Below, piece by piece: positions 24,505 through 33,219 of a stretch of 64,000 nt of DNA. A program made the translations under genes and the position numbers. Numbering within the stretch: position 1 is the stretch's first letter; every line of letters begins with the position of its first letter. The DNA is from JAFGXF01 sp963732595 (lineage in GTDB: Bacteria > Chloroflexota > Anaerolineae > Anaerolineales > Anaerolineaceae), in assembly GCA_963732595.1 (NCBI GenBank), contig CAVSZZ010000002.1, positions 558,001-622,000 on the forward strand, read 5' to 3'. Under the pieces are notes generated by a model, which was not told the DNA's origin, made no database searches, and saw only the letters and a list, made by a program, of their open reading frames with translations.

Positions 24505-25846
24505 ATGACAACCTTCACTCAGATCACAAAACGAACCGGAGAAGTGGTCGATTTTAAAACGGAGCGGATTGCCAATGCCATTTACCGTGCAGCCGTCTCG
24601 GTCGGAGGGCGGGATAAACAGCTATCGGATGGACTGGCAAACGAGGTGGTCCATTACCTGGAGGCGCAAGTCAAACCGGGTGCCAACCCCACCGTCGAGG
24701 AAGTCCAGGATGCGGTTGAAAAAATCCTGATCGAGAACGGGCATGCCCGTGTCGCCAAGGCTTACATCCTTTATCGCGATGAACGCACCCGGTTGCGCAG
24801 CGATCGCATTGCATCCGGACAGCAACCAACAGAGAACATCCCATGGGCCAAGATGTGGCATGTGCTGGATTGGGCTGTCACCCATGACGTCCATACCATC
24901 AACAGCTACAACGAACGACATCACCCGGGGCGATCTGGATGCCATTATCACCGAGTCTGAAGCCGCCTATCACCAGGATATCGAGCATGCCAGCGACCTG
25001 ATCCTGGAGCGCCGTAAGGATCTCAAGTTGGTGATCATCACCGGTCCCTCCTCTTCAGGAAAAACCACCACGACCATAAAGGTCAGTGAACGGCTCAAAC
25101 GGGCCGGTATCAAATTGGTGGCATTGACTGTCGATCACTACTTCTTTGACCTGGAGATGCACCCCAAGGATGAATTTGGAGATTATGACTTTGAAACCCC
25201 GTATGCCCTCGACCTGCCATTGGTGAATGATCACATCAATCGCCTGATCGCCGGTGAAGAAGTCAGGCTGCCCTTTTATGATTTCAAGACCGGCAAGCGC
25301 CAACTGGATCATACGCCCATGCGCATCGGCCCGGATGAGGTCATCCTGATCGACAGTCTGCACGGGTTGTTTCCCGAAATGACCCGGGGGGTTTCGGATG
25401 ACCGGAAATTCAAACTATACCTGGAACCCCTGCTCCAGATGAAAACGCCTTCGGGTGAGTACATCCGTTGGACCGATATCCGCCTGATGCGGCGGATGCT
25501 TCGAGATGCTTCCTTTCGTGCTTATGACCCGACCCGAACCCTGCTGCACTGGCACTACGTGCGCAACGCCGAGAAACGGTTCATCATCCCCTTTATAACC
25601 ACCACCGACGCGATCGTTAATAGCGCCATGCCCTATGAATTGTCGATCTACCAGCCACGCCTGGTTGAGCAATTCGCCGGTTGGGTGGAAAAATACCGTG
25701 ATGATCCCTTGCACAAGGATGCATTCGAACGAGCCAACCGGACGCTGAACTTCCTGAAATGGATCACTCCCCTGCATGATGATGCCGTCGTCCCAAGCGA
25801 CTCGGTCATTCGTGAGTTCATCGGTGGGAGCATCTATCAATACTAA
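24505..25846 (+). CDS. ATP-cone / uridine kinase-like nucleoside kinase fusion (one extra base)
   Basis: The repaired protein has 446 residues. Residues 1-95 are an ATP-cone (ITKRTGEVVDFKTERIANAI, VEEVQDAVEKILIENGH, KAYILYRDER), the nucleotide-sensing module best known from ribonucleotide reductases and NrdR. A linker leads to a P-loop kinase: Walker A ITGPSSSGKTTTT at about 173-185, DHYFFD and IDSLHGLFPEM, as in uridine kinase/phosphoribulokinase relatives. The frame breaks near 24,916-24,919, where one extra base separates HDVHTINSYNER from ITRGDLDAI. AGGAG lies 5 bases before the ATG. A cone-kinase fusion suggests feedback control of nucleoside salvage by ATP/dATP, which is inference. Confidence 0.8.
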
Positions 25847-25865
25847 TACGAACCAGGTCAGACAG

Positions 25866-26267
25866 ATGAATCAAAACCCGCCAACCTTCCGCTCCGTTCT
25901 TCCGCTAAGCATTGTGTTAATCGTGATCGGCATCCTCGGACTCTTCATCCTTTTCCAGTCCAGTTTGCCAACCATCTTCCCGCGCTGGGTGTTTTACTTC
26001 TTTATCGTCCTGGCCGCCACCGGTCTGACACTGCCGGTTGCACTGTTCCTGAACATCCGTTTCCCTTCGAAACCGCCGGTGGGTATGGCGATCGTACTTC
26101 GGGAAGGTATCTGGGGTGGCGTGTTCGCCAGCCTGCTGGCCTGGTTGCAGCTTGGTCGCGCACTAACCAGCTTTCTGGCTGGTACTCTGGCCATCGTGAT
26201 CATCCTGGTTGAAGTTCTGTTGCGTATTTGGGAACGCAGCCGCTGGGTTCCTCCACAGGAGTCATGA
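25866..26267 (+). CDS. Hypothetical four-helix membrane protein
   Basis: A 133-residue protein with four hydrophobic segments (about 12-33, 39-62, 73-93 and 95-118), a short Arg/Trp-rich end (RIWERSRWVPPQES) and no family I can name. The ATG at 25,866 is chosen because it begins 19 bases after the kinase stop. Its TGA overlaps the selA ATG in an ATGA (4-base overlap), so translation of selA is probably coupled to it. It is the one undamaged gene inside the error-rich interval. Confidence 0.65.
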   Translation: MNQNPPTFRSVLPLSIVLIVIGILGLFILFQSSLPTIFPRWVFYFFIVLAATGLTLPVALFLNIRFPSKPPVGMAIVLREGIWGGVFASLLAWLQLGRALTSFLAGTLAIVIILVEVLLRIWERSRWVPPQES

Positions 26268-27620
26268 GCAATCTTTCTCACCTGCCATCGGTGGATGCCC
26301 TGCTGCGGAGTGAAGCAGCCAGATCCATGCTCGAGCAATTCGGGCGCGAACTGACCGTCGCAGCCATCCGGGATACCCTGGAAACGACACGCATAAACCT
26401 TTTAAAGGATCCTCCCGGCGATCAATCCTCTTCGCATGAGCTAATGAAACAAGCCGCCGAGCTTCTTGAGCAGTGGCTTCAGCCAACCTTGAGGCCGGTC
26501 ATCAATGCCACCGGGGTGATCCTGCACACCAACCTTGGCCGGGCACCCCTCAGCAGTTCAGCTCTACAGTCGATGTCGGCGGCAGCGGGTGGTTACAGTA
26601 CGCTAGAGTTTGAGCTTGAAAGTGGTGGTCGTGGATCGCGGTCCATGCATGCCGCAGGGTTACTCTGCCGATTGACCGGCGCAGAGGCCGCCCTGGTGGT
26701 CAACAACAATGCTGCGGCCCTGTTACTGGTCCTATCCGCACTTGCCAGACATAAAGGTGTGGTGATCTCGCGTACACAGCTGGTTGAGATCGGCGGGGGT
26801 TTTCGCATCCCGGATGTCATGAAACAATCCGGGGCAAAGCTGATCGAGATCGGTGCCACAAACCGGGTCTCCGCTTGCGGATTATGACACAGCGATTCAA
26901 GACAATCCGGTAGCACTCCTGCATGCTCACCATTCCAATTTCAAGATGATCGGGTTCACCAGTGAACCTTCGTTAAAAGAATTGGCCGACCTGGCTCACT
27001 CTCACAACCTCCTCATGATCGACGACCAGGGTTCGGGTGCTCTATTGGATACCAGCAGGTTCGGATTGGGGCATGAGCCGACCGTCCAGGAATCACTGGC
27101 AGCCGGCTGCGACCTGGTGTGTTTTTCCGGCGATAAACTTCTGGGTGGACCCCAGGCGGGCATCATTATCGGTAGAGCAGAATTGATAGCCAGAATTGGA
27201 AAACACCCTCTGGCGCGCGCCTTGCGGGCCGACAAGCTTTGCCTGGCTGCCCTGGCGGCCACCCTGCAGCATTATCTGATGGGTGAAGCGGAAAGTAAAA
27301 TCCCGATCTGGCAGATGATCGCTGCCACCCACAAAAAAATGTATGAGAAAGCGACTGCCTGGCAATCGGCGCTTGGCCAGGGAGAAGTCATCGATGGCAG
27401 CTCAACCGTTGGTGGAGGTAGTCTGCCCGGTGAGACCTTGCCAACCAGCCTGCTGGCGCTTAAGACTCGTAACCCGGATGGATTTCTAGCCAACCTTCGC
27501 AGCATGGATCCACCAGTGATCGCCCGAATTGACAATGACCGGGTCGTTTTTGATCCCCGCACGATCCTGGAGACGCAGGAAGACATCCTGCTCTCCCACC
27601 TGCGACTGGTTCTTATCTGA
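26264..27620 (+). CDS. selA: L-seryl-tRNA(Sec) selenium transferase (one extra base)
   Basis: This PLP enzyme converts Ser-tRNA(Sec) to Sec-tRNA(Sec) using selenophosphate, a cytosolic step of selenoprotein synthesis. The repaired protein has 451 residues. It has a SelA N-terminal domain (LPSVDALLRSEAA), VINATGVILHTNLGRAP, and GYSTLEFELESGGRGSR. The cofactor Asp site is in LLMIDDQGSGAL, and the PLP lysine is in VCFSGDKLLGGPQAG. The frame breaks at about 26,871-26,875, where an extra G splits TNRVS from LADYDTAI. The N-terminal domain separates it from SelA-like ammonia lyases. No selB, selC, selD or selenoprotein is in the window. Confidence 0.87.
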
Positions 27621-27708
27621 CCTGTACACAGGATTCCGCGAGACGGGTGTTGCAAAGGCGCCACTTCTGTATCATAATAACCCCATCATCAAATAACCGG
27701 AGTACACC

Positions 27709-28941
27709 ATGAAAAATATCATCGATCGCCTGATGCGCGAGAACGACCTGGCGGCCATTCTGGTCATTGGCCCGGCTGATCATAATCCCTACATGTATTA
27801 CTTCACGGGCGGCCATCACATTTCAACGGCTGACCTGGTAAAAATTACCGGCAAGAAACCGGTGCTATTTTATAATGCGATGGAACGGGAAGAAGCGGCA
27901 GCTACCGGATTGAAAACCATCGGATATGCCCGGTACAAGTTCATGGAACTCCTCAAACAGGCCAAAGGCGACCAATTAAAAGCCCGTGTCGTTCAATATA
28001 AAAAGATGTTCACTGACCTGGGCTTGACCAGGGGAAGGGTGATGCTCTATGGAAAAGCCGACGCCGGATGGGTGCACGAGATCACCAAGGGCATCCACAA
28101 GGCCATGCCAGGCATCGATTTTATAGGGGATGTCAATTTGGCTGTCCTGCCGACGGCCATGCAAACCAAGGATGCCGAGGAATTGTCGCGTATTCGCGCC
28201 ATGGGTGCCATCACCACGCGCGTGGTGGGGCGCACGGCAGAATTCCTGACCTCGCATGTGGCAAAGAAGGGGCGCCTCACTAAACGCGATGGCAAGCCTT
28301 TGACCATCGGCGAGGTGAAAAGTAATATCAACCTGTGGCTGGCTGAATCCGGCGCGGAAAATCCCGAGGGTACGATATTCTCGATAGGCCGTGATGCTGG
28401 CATCCCCCACTCCAGCGGCACCCTCACCGATGAACTGACGCTCGGGAAAACCATCATCTTCGATATCTTCCCCTGCGAGCAGCTGGGTGGCTATTTCTAT
28501 GACTTCACCCGTACCTGGTGCCTTGGTTACGCACCGGATCCAGCCCTAAAGTTGTATGAGGATGTCAAAAAAGTATACGATGCAGTCGTTAGTGAGCTGA
28601 AGGTCAATGCACTTGGGTCGATTTACCAGCACCGCGCGTGTGAATTATTTGCTGCCATGGGTCATCCAACGGTCGAACAGGATCCCCAGACAGTTAATGG
28701 CTATAATCACTCCCTGGGACACGGCATCGGTATCAACATCCACGAGAAACCATTTATGTTCGCCCTGTCGAAAGACAAGCTGGTCAAGGGATCAACCTTC
28801 ACCATTGAACCCGGTCTCTATTATCCTGACAAGGGCATGGGAGTGCGCATCGAAGACAGCTATGGTGTCACAGCGGAAGGTCGCTTTGAATGCCTGGCGC
28901 CTTACTCCCATGATCTGGTGCTCAAGGTAAAAGGGAATTGA
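27709..28941 (+). CDS. M24 family metallopeptidase (Xaa-Pro aminopeptidase/dipeptidase type)
   Basis: A 410-residue pita-bread peptidase removing residues next to proline. The metal ligands of the C-terminal domain are visible as FDIFPCEQLGGYFYDFTRT (two Asp), NHSLGHGIG (His), FTIEPGLY (Glu) and VRIEDSYGV (Glu). The N-terminal creatinase-like domain starts MKNIIDRLMREND and contains DHNPYMYYFTGG. The first Asp pair has an unusual large spacing with Gly-rich GGYFYD, as in archaeal-type PepQ relatives. It ends at 28,941 with TGATG, sharing one base with tsaD, so the two are translationally coupled. Confidence 0.9.
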   Translation: MKNIIDRLMRENDLAAILVIGPADHNPYMYYFTGGHHISTADLVKITGKKPVLFYNAMEREEAAATGLKTIGYARYKFMELLKQAKGDQLKARVVQYKKMFTDLGLTRGRVMLYGKADAGWVHEITKGIHKAMPGIDFIGDVNLAVLPTAMQTKDAEELSRIRAMGAITTRVVGRTAEFLTSHVAKKGRLTKRDGKPLTIGEVKSNINLWLAESGAENPEGTIFSIGRDAGIPHSSGTLTDELTLGKTIIFDIFPCEQLGGYFYDFTRTWCLGYAPDPALKLYEDVKKVYDAVVSELKVNALGSIYQHRACELFAAMGHPTVEQDPQTVNGYNHSLGHGIGINIHEKPFMFALSKDKLVKGSTFTIEPGLYYPDKGMGVRIEDSYGVTAEGRFECLAPYSHDLVLKVKGN

Positions 28942-29987
28942 TGACCCGGCGCAATCTCCCGGATGGCCGTATCCTGGGAATCGAAACTTCCTGCGACGAA
29001 ACCGCAGCCGCAGTTATCGAGAACGGGCGCATGCTGTTATCCAGCGTGGTTGCCAGCCAGATCGAACTGCACAAGCGCTACGGGGGCGTTTTTCCCGAGG
29101 TGGCATCCCGACAGCATGTCAAGACGATATATGCGGTCGTTTCTGAAGCGCTTGAAGAAGCTCATCTTCAGGTGGGCGACCTGGATGCACTTGCGGTGAC
29201 ACGTGGTCCGGGTCTGGCGGGATCCCTGGTGGTCGGCATCAACATGGCCAAGGGTATGGCAGTGGCTTCCGGGTTGCCATTGCTCGGGGTCAACCATCTT
29301 GAATCACACATCTACTCCGCCTGGGTCCTCCCGGCAGGAAGTGAAATGCAACGGGAACCTCATTTTCCGTTGTTGGCACTGCTCGTATCCGGTGGACACA
29401 GCGAGTTGTATCTAATGGAAGATCATTTATCCTATAAACGCCTGGGGGGCACGCTTGATGACGCTGCCGGTGAAGCCTTCGATAAAGTTGCCCGCCTTCT
29501 CGGTTTACCCTACCCCGGTGGACCATCCATTCAAGCGGCAGCACAAACTGGCGACCCTCACAAATTCAATTTCCCGCGTGCCCGCCTAGACAACGAATAT
29601 GATTTTTCTTTCAGTGGATTGAAAACCGCTGTTTTGCGCGAAGTTCGAAAAATTGAAGCGGAAGGACGTGAATTACCGGTTGCAGACATGGCCGCCAGTT
29701 TCCAGGCAGCCGTGATCGAAGTCCTCTTCGAAAAGAGCATGAAAGCGGCGGAAGCCCACCGCGTGAAGGAAATCATCATCGCGGGCGGTGTTTCAGCCAA
29801 CCACGCGCTACGCCAGGCATTTACCGCCCAGCAGCGCTTCACCGTCCACATTCCAACATTGCCCCTCTGCACCGATAATGCAGCCATGGTCGCATCAGCC
29901 GGTTATTACCGCTTTGCGCTTGGGCACCGGGATGATCTGGGGTTTGATGCCATGCCGAATTGGCCATTATCATCATTGGGAGGATGA
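28941..29987 (+). CDS. tsaD: tRNA N6-adenosine threonylcarbamoyltransferase
   Basis: A 348-residue enzyme transferring threonylcarbamoyl to A37 of ANN-decoding tRNAs, cytosolic and with TsaB/TsaE partners. The N-terminus ILGIETSCDETAAAV, the metal site NHLESHIYSAW (HxxxH), SGGHSELYL, the YPGGPSIQ loop and the C-terminal CTDNAAMVASAGY are all diagnostic. The ATG at 28,941 overlaps the M24 stop by one base; a TTG codon just before is not needed. tsaC, which makes the threonylcarbamoyl-AMP donor, is at 49,782 on the other strand. Its stop overlaps a possible ATG of the next gene (ATGA). Confidence 0.96.
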   Translation: MTRRNLPDGRILGIETSCDETAAAVIENGRMLLSSVVASQIELHKRYGGVFPEVASRQHVKTIYAVVSEALEEAHLQVGDLDALAVTRGPGLAGSLVVGINMAKGMAVASGLPLLGVNHLESHIYSAWVLPAGSEMQREPHFPLLALLVSGGHSELYLMEDHLSYKRLGGTLDDAAGEAFDKVARLLGLPYPGGPSIQAAAQTGDPHKFNFPRARLDNEYDFSFSGLKTAVLREVRKIEAEGRELPVADMAASFQAAVIEVLFEKSMKAAEAHRVKEIIIAGGVSANHALRQAFTAQQRFTVHIPTLPLCTDNAAMVASAGYYRFALGHRDDLGFDAMPNWPLSSLGG

Positions 29988-29995
29988 CAAATAAA

Positions 29996-31084
29996 ATGGA
30001 AGAACACACCCACCCTGTTGCCAAGGTCCTTGCGATTCTCTTATCCATATTGTTCGTGATTACCGGTGTGATCGCCATCCTGATGTTCAATGCAACAAAA
30101 CTGGCATTCGACCCTGGCATGTACAAGCAAGCCCTGTCATCAACCGGTATCTATGAACGAATTCCCGAATTGCTCGGGGAACAGATCGTGTATTCATTGA
30201 ACCGTAATCCCTGTATACAAGACCCGACTACCTGCACCGAGGAACAGCTGAATGCCACACCGTCCTACCTGTTCAGCATTGATGGTCCCACATGGGAAAT
30301 CATTATAGCCAAGTTTATCGATCAAGATTGGTTCAAGGAACAGACCGAATCATCGATCGATCAGATCATTGAATTCCTGGTAACTCCCGGTGAAACCTTC
30401 AGCCTGGATGTTTCTCTCGTTGAGCTCAAAGCCAGGATTCGCGGCGAGGAAGGCTTCCAGGCAGTTGTGTCATTGATCAATTCGTTGGAACCCTGTGCAT
30501 CTGGCGACATGCTGAATCTCCTTAATGCCGCTTTAGGTTTTGACGATTTGTCGAGTGTACCGCTGTGTCGCCCGAGTGAGTCTGTGCTCACACTTGGTGA
30601 AAGTGCCATCCGAGAAAGCTTACAGGTTGTTGCGGACAAACTTCCGGATAACACCTCGACCCTGGTTGAGAAAGCCCTGCCCGGGATTGAAAACGGCCTG
30701 GCAGCCACTCAGCGCAGCATGCAATTGCTGCGCACTCTGACTCAACTCAGCCCGATCATTCCTTTGTGTTTGCTGCTATTGATCACCTTGCTGGTTGTTC
30801 GCAGTCTGAAGGGCTTTTTGAAATGGTGGGGGATCCCATTGGTGGGTGTTGCATTGATCACTTTTATCTGTTCACTGCTGTTCACGCCACTCATACGTTC
30901 CATTGTAATGACGAGGGTGAATACAGTTGGACTGGCACCCGGATGGATAGAAGTCATCCGAGCTGTCATCCTTCAGGCGTCCGAGGCCTTTCGAAATTCA
31001 CTCAACCTTCAGGCCGGGCTCCTTCTGGTTGCCGGTTGCCTGATGGTTCTCGTGTCGGCTTTGCTAAAACGAAGATCCAATTGA
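29996..31084 (+). CDS. Hypothetical membrane protein with large extracellular domain
   Basis: About 362 residues and no family I recognise. A first membrane helix (about 11-37: VLAILLSILFVITGVIAILMF) is followed by a soluble region of about 210 residues with four Cys (NPCIQDPTTC, LEPCASG, VPLCRPS). Three more helices come near the C-terminus, and the end is basic (LLKRRSN). The paired cysteines suggest an outward-facing, disulfide-containing domain. Start choice is uncertain: ATG 29,984 overlaps the tsaD stop but sits directly on GGGAGG, while ATG 29,996 has that Shine-Dalgarno 12 bases upstream. Probably co-transcribed with tsaD. Confidence 0.6.
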   Translation: MEEHTHPVAKVLAILLSILFVITGVIAILMFNATKLAFDPGMYKQALSSTGIYERIPELLGEQIVYSLNRNPCIQDPTTCTEEQLNATPSYLFSIDGPTWEIIIAKFIDQDWFKEQTESSIDQIIEFLVTPGETFSLDVSLVELKARIRGEEGFQAVVSLINSLEPCASGDMLNLLNAALGFDDLSSVPLCRPSESVLTLGESAIRESLQVVADKLPDNTSTLVEKALPGIENGLAATQRSMQLLRTLTQLSPIIPLCLLLLITLLVVRSLKGFLKWWGIPLVGVALITFICSLLFTPLIRSIVMTRVNTVGLAPGWIEVIRAVILQASEAFRNSLNLQAGLLLVAGCLMVLVSALLKRRSN

Positions 31085-31168
31085 TCCTCTCCATCCATAA
31101 CGGATCAGACGATTAGGGTTGTTGGATCAATTACTGTTCTGTTGTTGTGGGACCTCTTCCCACGATAA

Positions 31169-31525
31169 TTATGAATCAGGTTGGTCCAAGTGAAAGTAAT
31201 GAAAAAAGCGGTGTAGCAACGGGGCAACGATAACTCCAATTGTAGCCAACAAGCCCAAACCGCTATATAAAGCATAGATACCCGCAAAGAGTTTCCCGGC
31301 TTCTGTAGTAAATGCGTTCACCGGACCCATTCCCCCCATGATCATGGCAGCATTTAAAAATGCATCCAACCATGACAGGTTTTCAAAAAAATAATACCCC
31401 ATCATACCTATAACCAGTGAAAACACCAGAAATCCCAGTCCAATCAAGACAAAAACAGCCTGGCGCCGGTAATAAGCGTGGGCTTCCAGCAATTTTTCCG
31501 ATCTTTTTTCAAATCGCAGCGACAT
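31169..31525 (-). CDS. Two-helix ion-channel-like membrane protein with GGMGP in the filter position
   Basis: A 118-residue protein whose layout copies a two-helix potassium channel subunit. It has helix 1 (about 20-43), a re-entrant-like segment WLDAFLNAAMIMGGMGPVNA, then TTEAGKLFAGIYALYSGLGL leading into helix 2, and a His/Phe-rich end. In K+ channels the pore loop ends TVGYGD and is followed by a very similar TxxGKxFxxxYxLxG. Here the filter position reads MGGMGP, so K+ selectivity cannot be assumed. The start at 31,525 is supported by GAGAGG 8 bases upstream. It stands alone, divergent from the ECF sigma gene. Function is unknown; the channel-like fold is inference. Confidence 0.6.
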   Translation of the reverse strand: MSLRFEKRSEKLLEAHAYYRRQAVFVLIGLGFLVFSLVIGMMGYYFFENLSWLDAFLNAAMIMGGMGPVNAFTTEAGKLFAGIYALYSGLGLLATIGVIVAPLLHRFFHYFHLDQPDS

Positions 31526-31656
31526 AATCAGCACCTCTCATGGAGCCATTCACATTTTATGCCTTATGCCTGGATTATAATCATCACCAGTTATACTCTG
31601 TTTATCCGTGTATGTAACCAGAATTGAATCAATACATCTAAAAGGTATCAGAGAGC

Positions 31657-32241
31657 ATGCAACCGGAAGTCAACATCGAGAAATTGATACAGCAAGATCG
31701 CGGTGAATACGCCCTGCTTGTGGAATCCTATACTGACAGGTTATACCGCCTGGCAATTCGAATGACTGGAAATGACCAGGATGCTGAAGATGTGTTACAG
31801 GAAACTTTCATTAAAGTTTTCAAGAATATCAAAGGTTTTAAAGGACACTCCAGCCTGTCCACATGGATCTACCGGATCGCCATGAATGAAGCATTGATGT
31901 TACTCAGAAAGCATAAACCGGAAGGATTCTCGCTCGATGAAGAAAATGATGATGAGGATATGACCCCGCGTGAAGTAGCTGCCTGGGAGCCGCTGCCGGA
32001 ACAAACACTGATGAGTACAGAAATGGTCCGCCACTTGAACGAAGCTGTCCTGCGTCTTCCTGAAACGCTACGCAGTGTTTTCCTTCTCCGTGATACCGAA
32101 CAGTTCTCGGTGAAAGAGACAGCCGATGCGCTGGGGATCACTGAAGGCACCGTGAAAGTGCGCCTATTACGGGCTCGTTTGAAATTGCGCGAGAACCTGA
32201 ATGCCTACTTCCGCGAAACCGATCGGGAGATACGAATATGA
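31657..32241 (+). CDS. ECF-type RNA polymerase sigma factor
   Basis: A 194-residue sigma-70 family factor with region 2 (YRLAIRMTGNDQDAEDVLQE, then FKNIKGFKGHSSLSTWIYRIA) and region 4 (LPETLRSVFLLRD, ETADALGITEGTVKVRLLRA). A longer acidic linker (DEENDDEDMTP) joins them. It redirects RNA polymerase to stress-type promoters. Its stop overlaps the ATG of the next gene by four bases, and that gene encodes a zinc-finger anti-sigma factor, the usual partner. A TATAAT lies at 31,576-31,581, about 75 bases upstream, without a clear -35. Confidence 0.93.
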   Translation: MQPEVNIEKLIQQDRGEYALLVESYTDRLYRLAIRMTGNDQDAEDVLQETFIKVFKNIKGFKGHSSLSTWIYRIAMNEALMLLRKHKPEGFSLDEENDDEDMTPREVAAWEPLPEQTLMSTEMVRHLNEAVLRLPETLRSVFLLRDTEQFSVKETADALGITEGTVKVRLLRARLKLRENLNAYFRETDREIRI

Positions 32242-32498
32242 CTCACAAACACCAATGCAGCCACTACCTGCCTGAACTCTCTGAATACCTGGATGGAGAG
32301 TTAAGCCCCGAGCTATGTAGCGAGTTGGAGCGCCATATGTCCGAGTGTGACAGGTGCCGCATCGTGGTTGATACAACTCGCAAAACAATCGAGCTCTACC
32401 ACACTACCGCTGAGTCCCAAAAGACTCCATCCGAGGTCAAAGAACGGCTCTATAAGCGGCTGAATCTTGAGGATTTCCTTTCTAAAATCGACCGGTAA
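32238..32498 (+). CDS. Zinc-finger anti-sigma factor (ZAS/zf-HC2)
   Basis: An 86-residue soluble protein with the ZAS zinc site: His and Cys in the N-terminal HQCSHYLPELSEYLDGEL, and HMSECDRC (H-x3-C-x2-C) at about residues 33-40. There is no membrane helix, so it resembles RsrA-like cytosolic, redox-sensing anti-sigma factors more than membrane-anchored ones. It overlaps the sigma gene by four bases, which supports stoichiometric production. Oxidation or metal loss would be expected to release the sigma factor. That is inferred from the family. Confidence 0.87.
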   Translation: MTHKHQCSHYLPELSEYLDGELSPELCSELERHMSECDRCRIVVDTTRKTIELYHTTAESQKTPSEVKERLYKRLNLEDFLSKIDR

Positions 32499-32505
32499 AA
32501 CGATA

Positions 32506-32715
32506 ATGGTAGAACATGGCAGGCGTCACAGCAAGACCGAGGTAAATGAGCGACCCCTGCCGGGTGATGACAATTTACCAATGAAAACCGGATCCAGCGA
32601 GGATCACACGCATATCTGCCCGATCTGTCATCATAGTCAATTGGAGTATGATGGTTGCTTGAATTTGACCTGCCCTGCCTGCGGGTATACACAATCAGGC
32701 GGTGGATTCACTTGA
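32506..32715 (+). CDS. Small zinc-ribbon protein
   Basis: A 69-residue protein whose second half is a classic zinc ribbon: CPIC-x14-CPAC with LEYDGCLNLTCPACGYTQSG. The first half is polar and basic. It begins 7 bases after the anti-sigma stop and continues the same operon. The ribbon resembles the C-terminal tails of some TSCPD and ribonucleotide-reductase-linked proteins, but no function can be assigned. The upstream part of the open frame overlaps the anti-sigma gene and was not included. Confidence 0.6.
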   Translation: MVEHGRRHSKTEVNERPLPGDDNLPMKTGSSEDHTHICPICHHSQLEYDGCLNLTCPACGYTQSGGGFT

Positions 32716-32772
32716 TGAAGAAAGGGTGTCCGGTCCGGACGCCACTAGAATCAACCCCGAATGGAGAGAAGC

Positions 32773-33192
32773 ATGGATGCTAAAGTAACCTGGAAACAAC
32801 GACTTTCTTTTGAAGGTACCGCCACCAGTGGTTTCACTTTACCACTGGGTTCCCGCCCTGAAGTGGGTGGGGACGATGATGGCTTTCGACCAATGGAGTT
32901 GATCTTGATCGGACTGGCGGGTTGCACCGCCATGGATGTGATTTCAATCCTGATGAAGAAGAAGCTGGAAATCCTGTCCTTTGATGTCAGTGTACATGCA
33001 GAACGCCAGGAAGAACACCCACAGGTCTTTACGAATGCGATCATCGATTACAAAGTGCGTGGCCGTAATATCGATCAGGCTAGCGTTGAACGAGCGGTAG
33101 AACTCTCAGAAACCAAGTATTGCAGTGCTCGAGCCATGCTTGGAAAAGCATTTCCGATCGAGAGCAAGATCACACTCGAAGAAGTAATCTAA
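32773..33192 (+). CDS. OsmC family peroxide-reducing protein
   Basis: A 139-residue OsmC/Ohr-superfamily protein. The two catalytic cysteines are in LAGCTAMDVISILMKK and SETKYCSARAML, in the YhfA-like arrangement with a long central helix. These thiol peroxidases reduce organic hydroperoxides. The ATG at 32,773 is preferred over 32,761 because GGAG then sits 6 bases upstream. Its position just after a redox-type ECF/ZAS pair suggests it could be in the same stress response. A weak hairpin follows. Confidence 0.88.
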   Translation: MDAKVTWKQRLSFEGTATSGFTLPLGSRPEVGGDDDGFRPMELILIGLAGCTAMDVISILMKKKLEILSFDVSVHAERQEEHPQVFTNAIIDYKVRGRNIDQASVERAVELSETKYCSARAMLGKAFPIESKITLEEVI

Positions 33193-33194
33193 AG

Positions 33195-33219
33195 AAAACC
33201 CTTGTTGGTACTGGGTTTT
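33195..33219 (+). terminator. Terminator after the OsmC gene
   Basis: AAAACCC (33,195-33,201) pairs with GGGTTTT (33,213-33,219), 11-base loop, followed by T and AT-rich sequence. It lies between convergent genes and can serve both strands. Confidence 0.5.

Noticed and set aside
26264..27620. In-frame TGA codons read as selenocysteine near selA
   Set aside because: The breaks in this interval are frame changes, not in-frame TGA codons, and no Sec-insertion hairpin or known selenoprotein family is involved.
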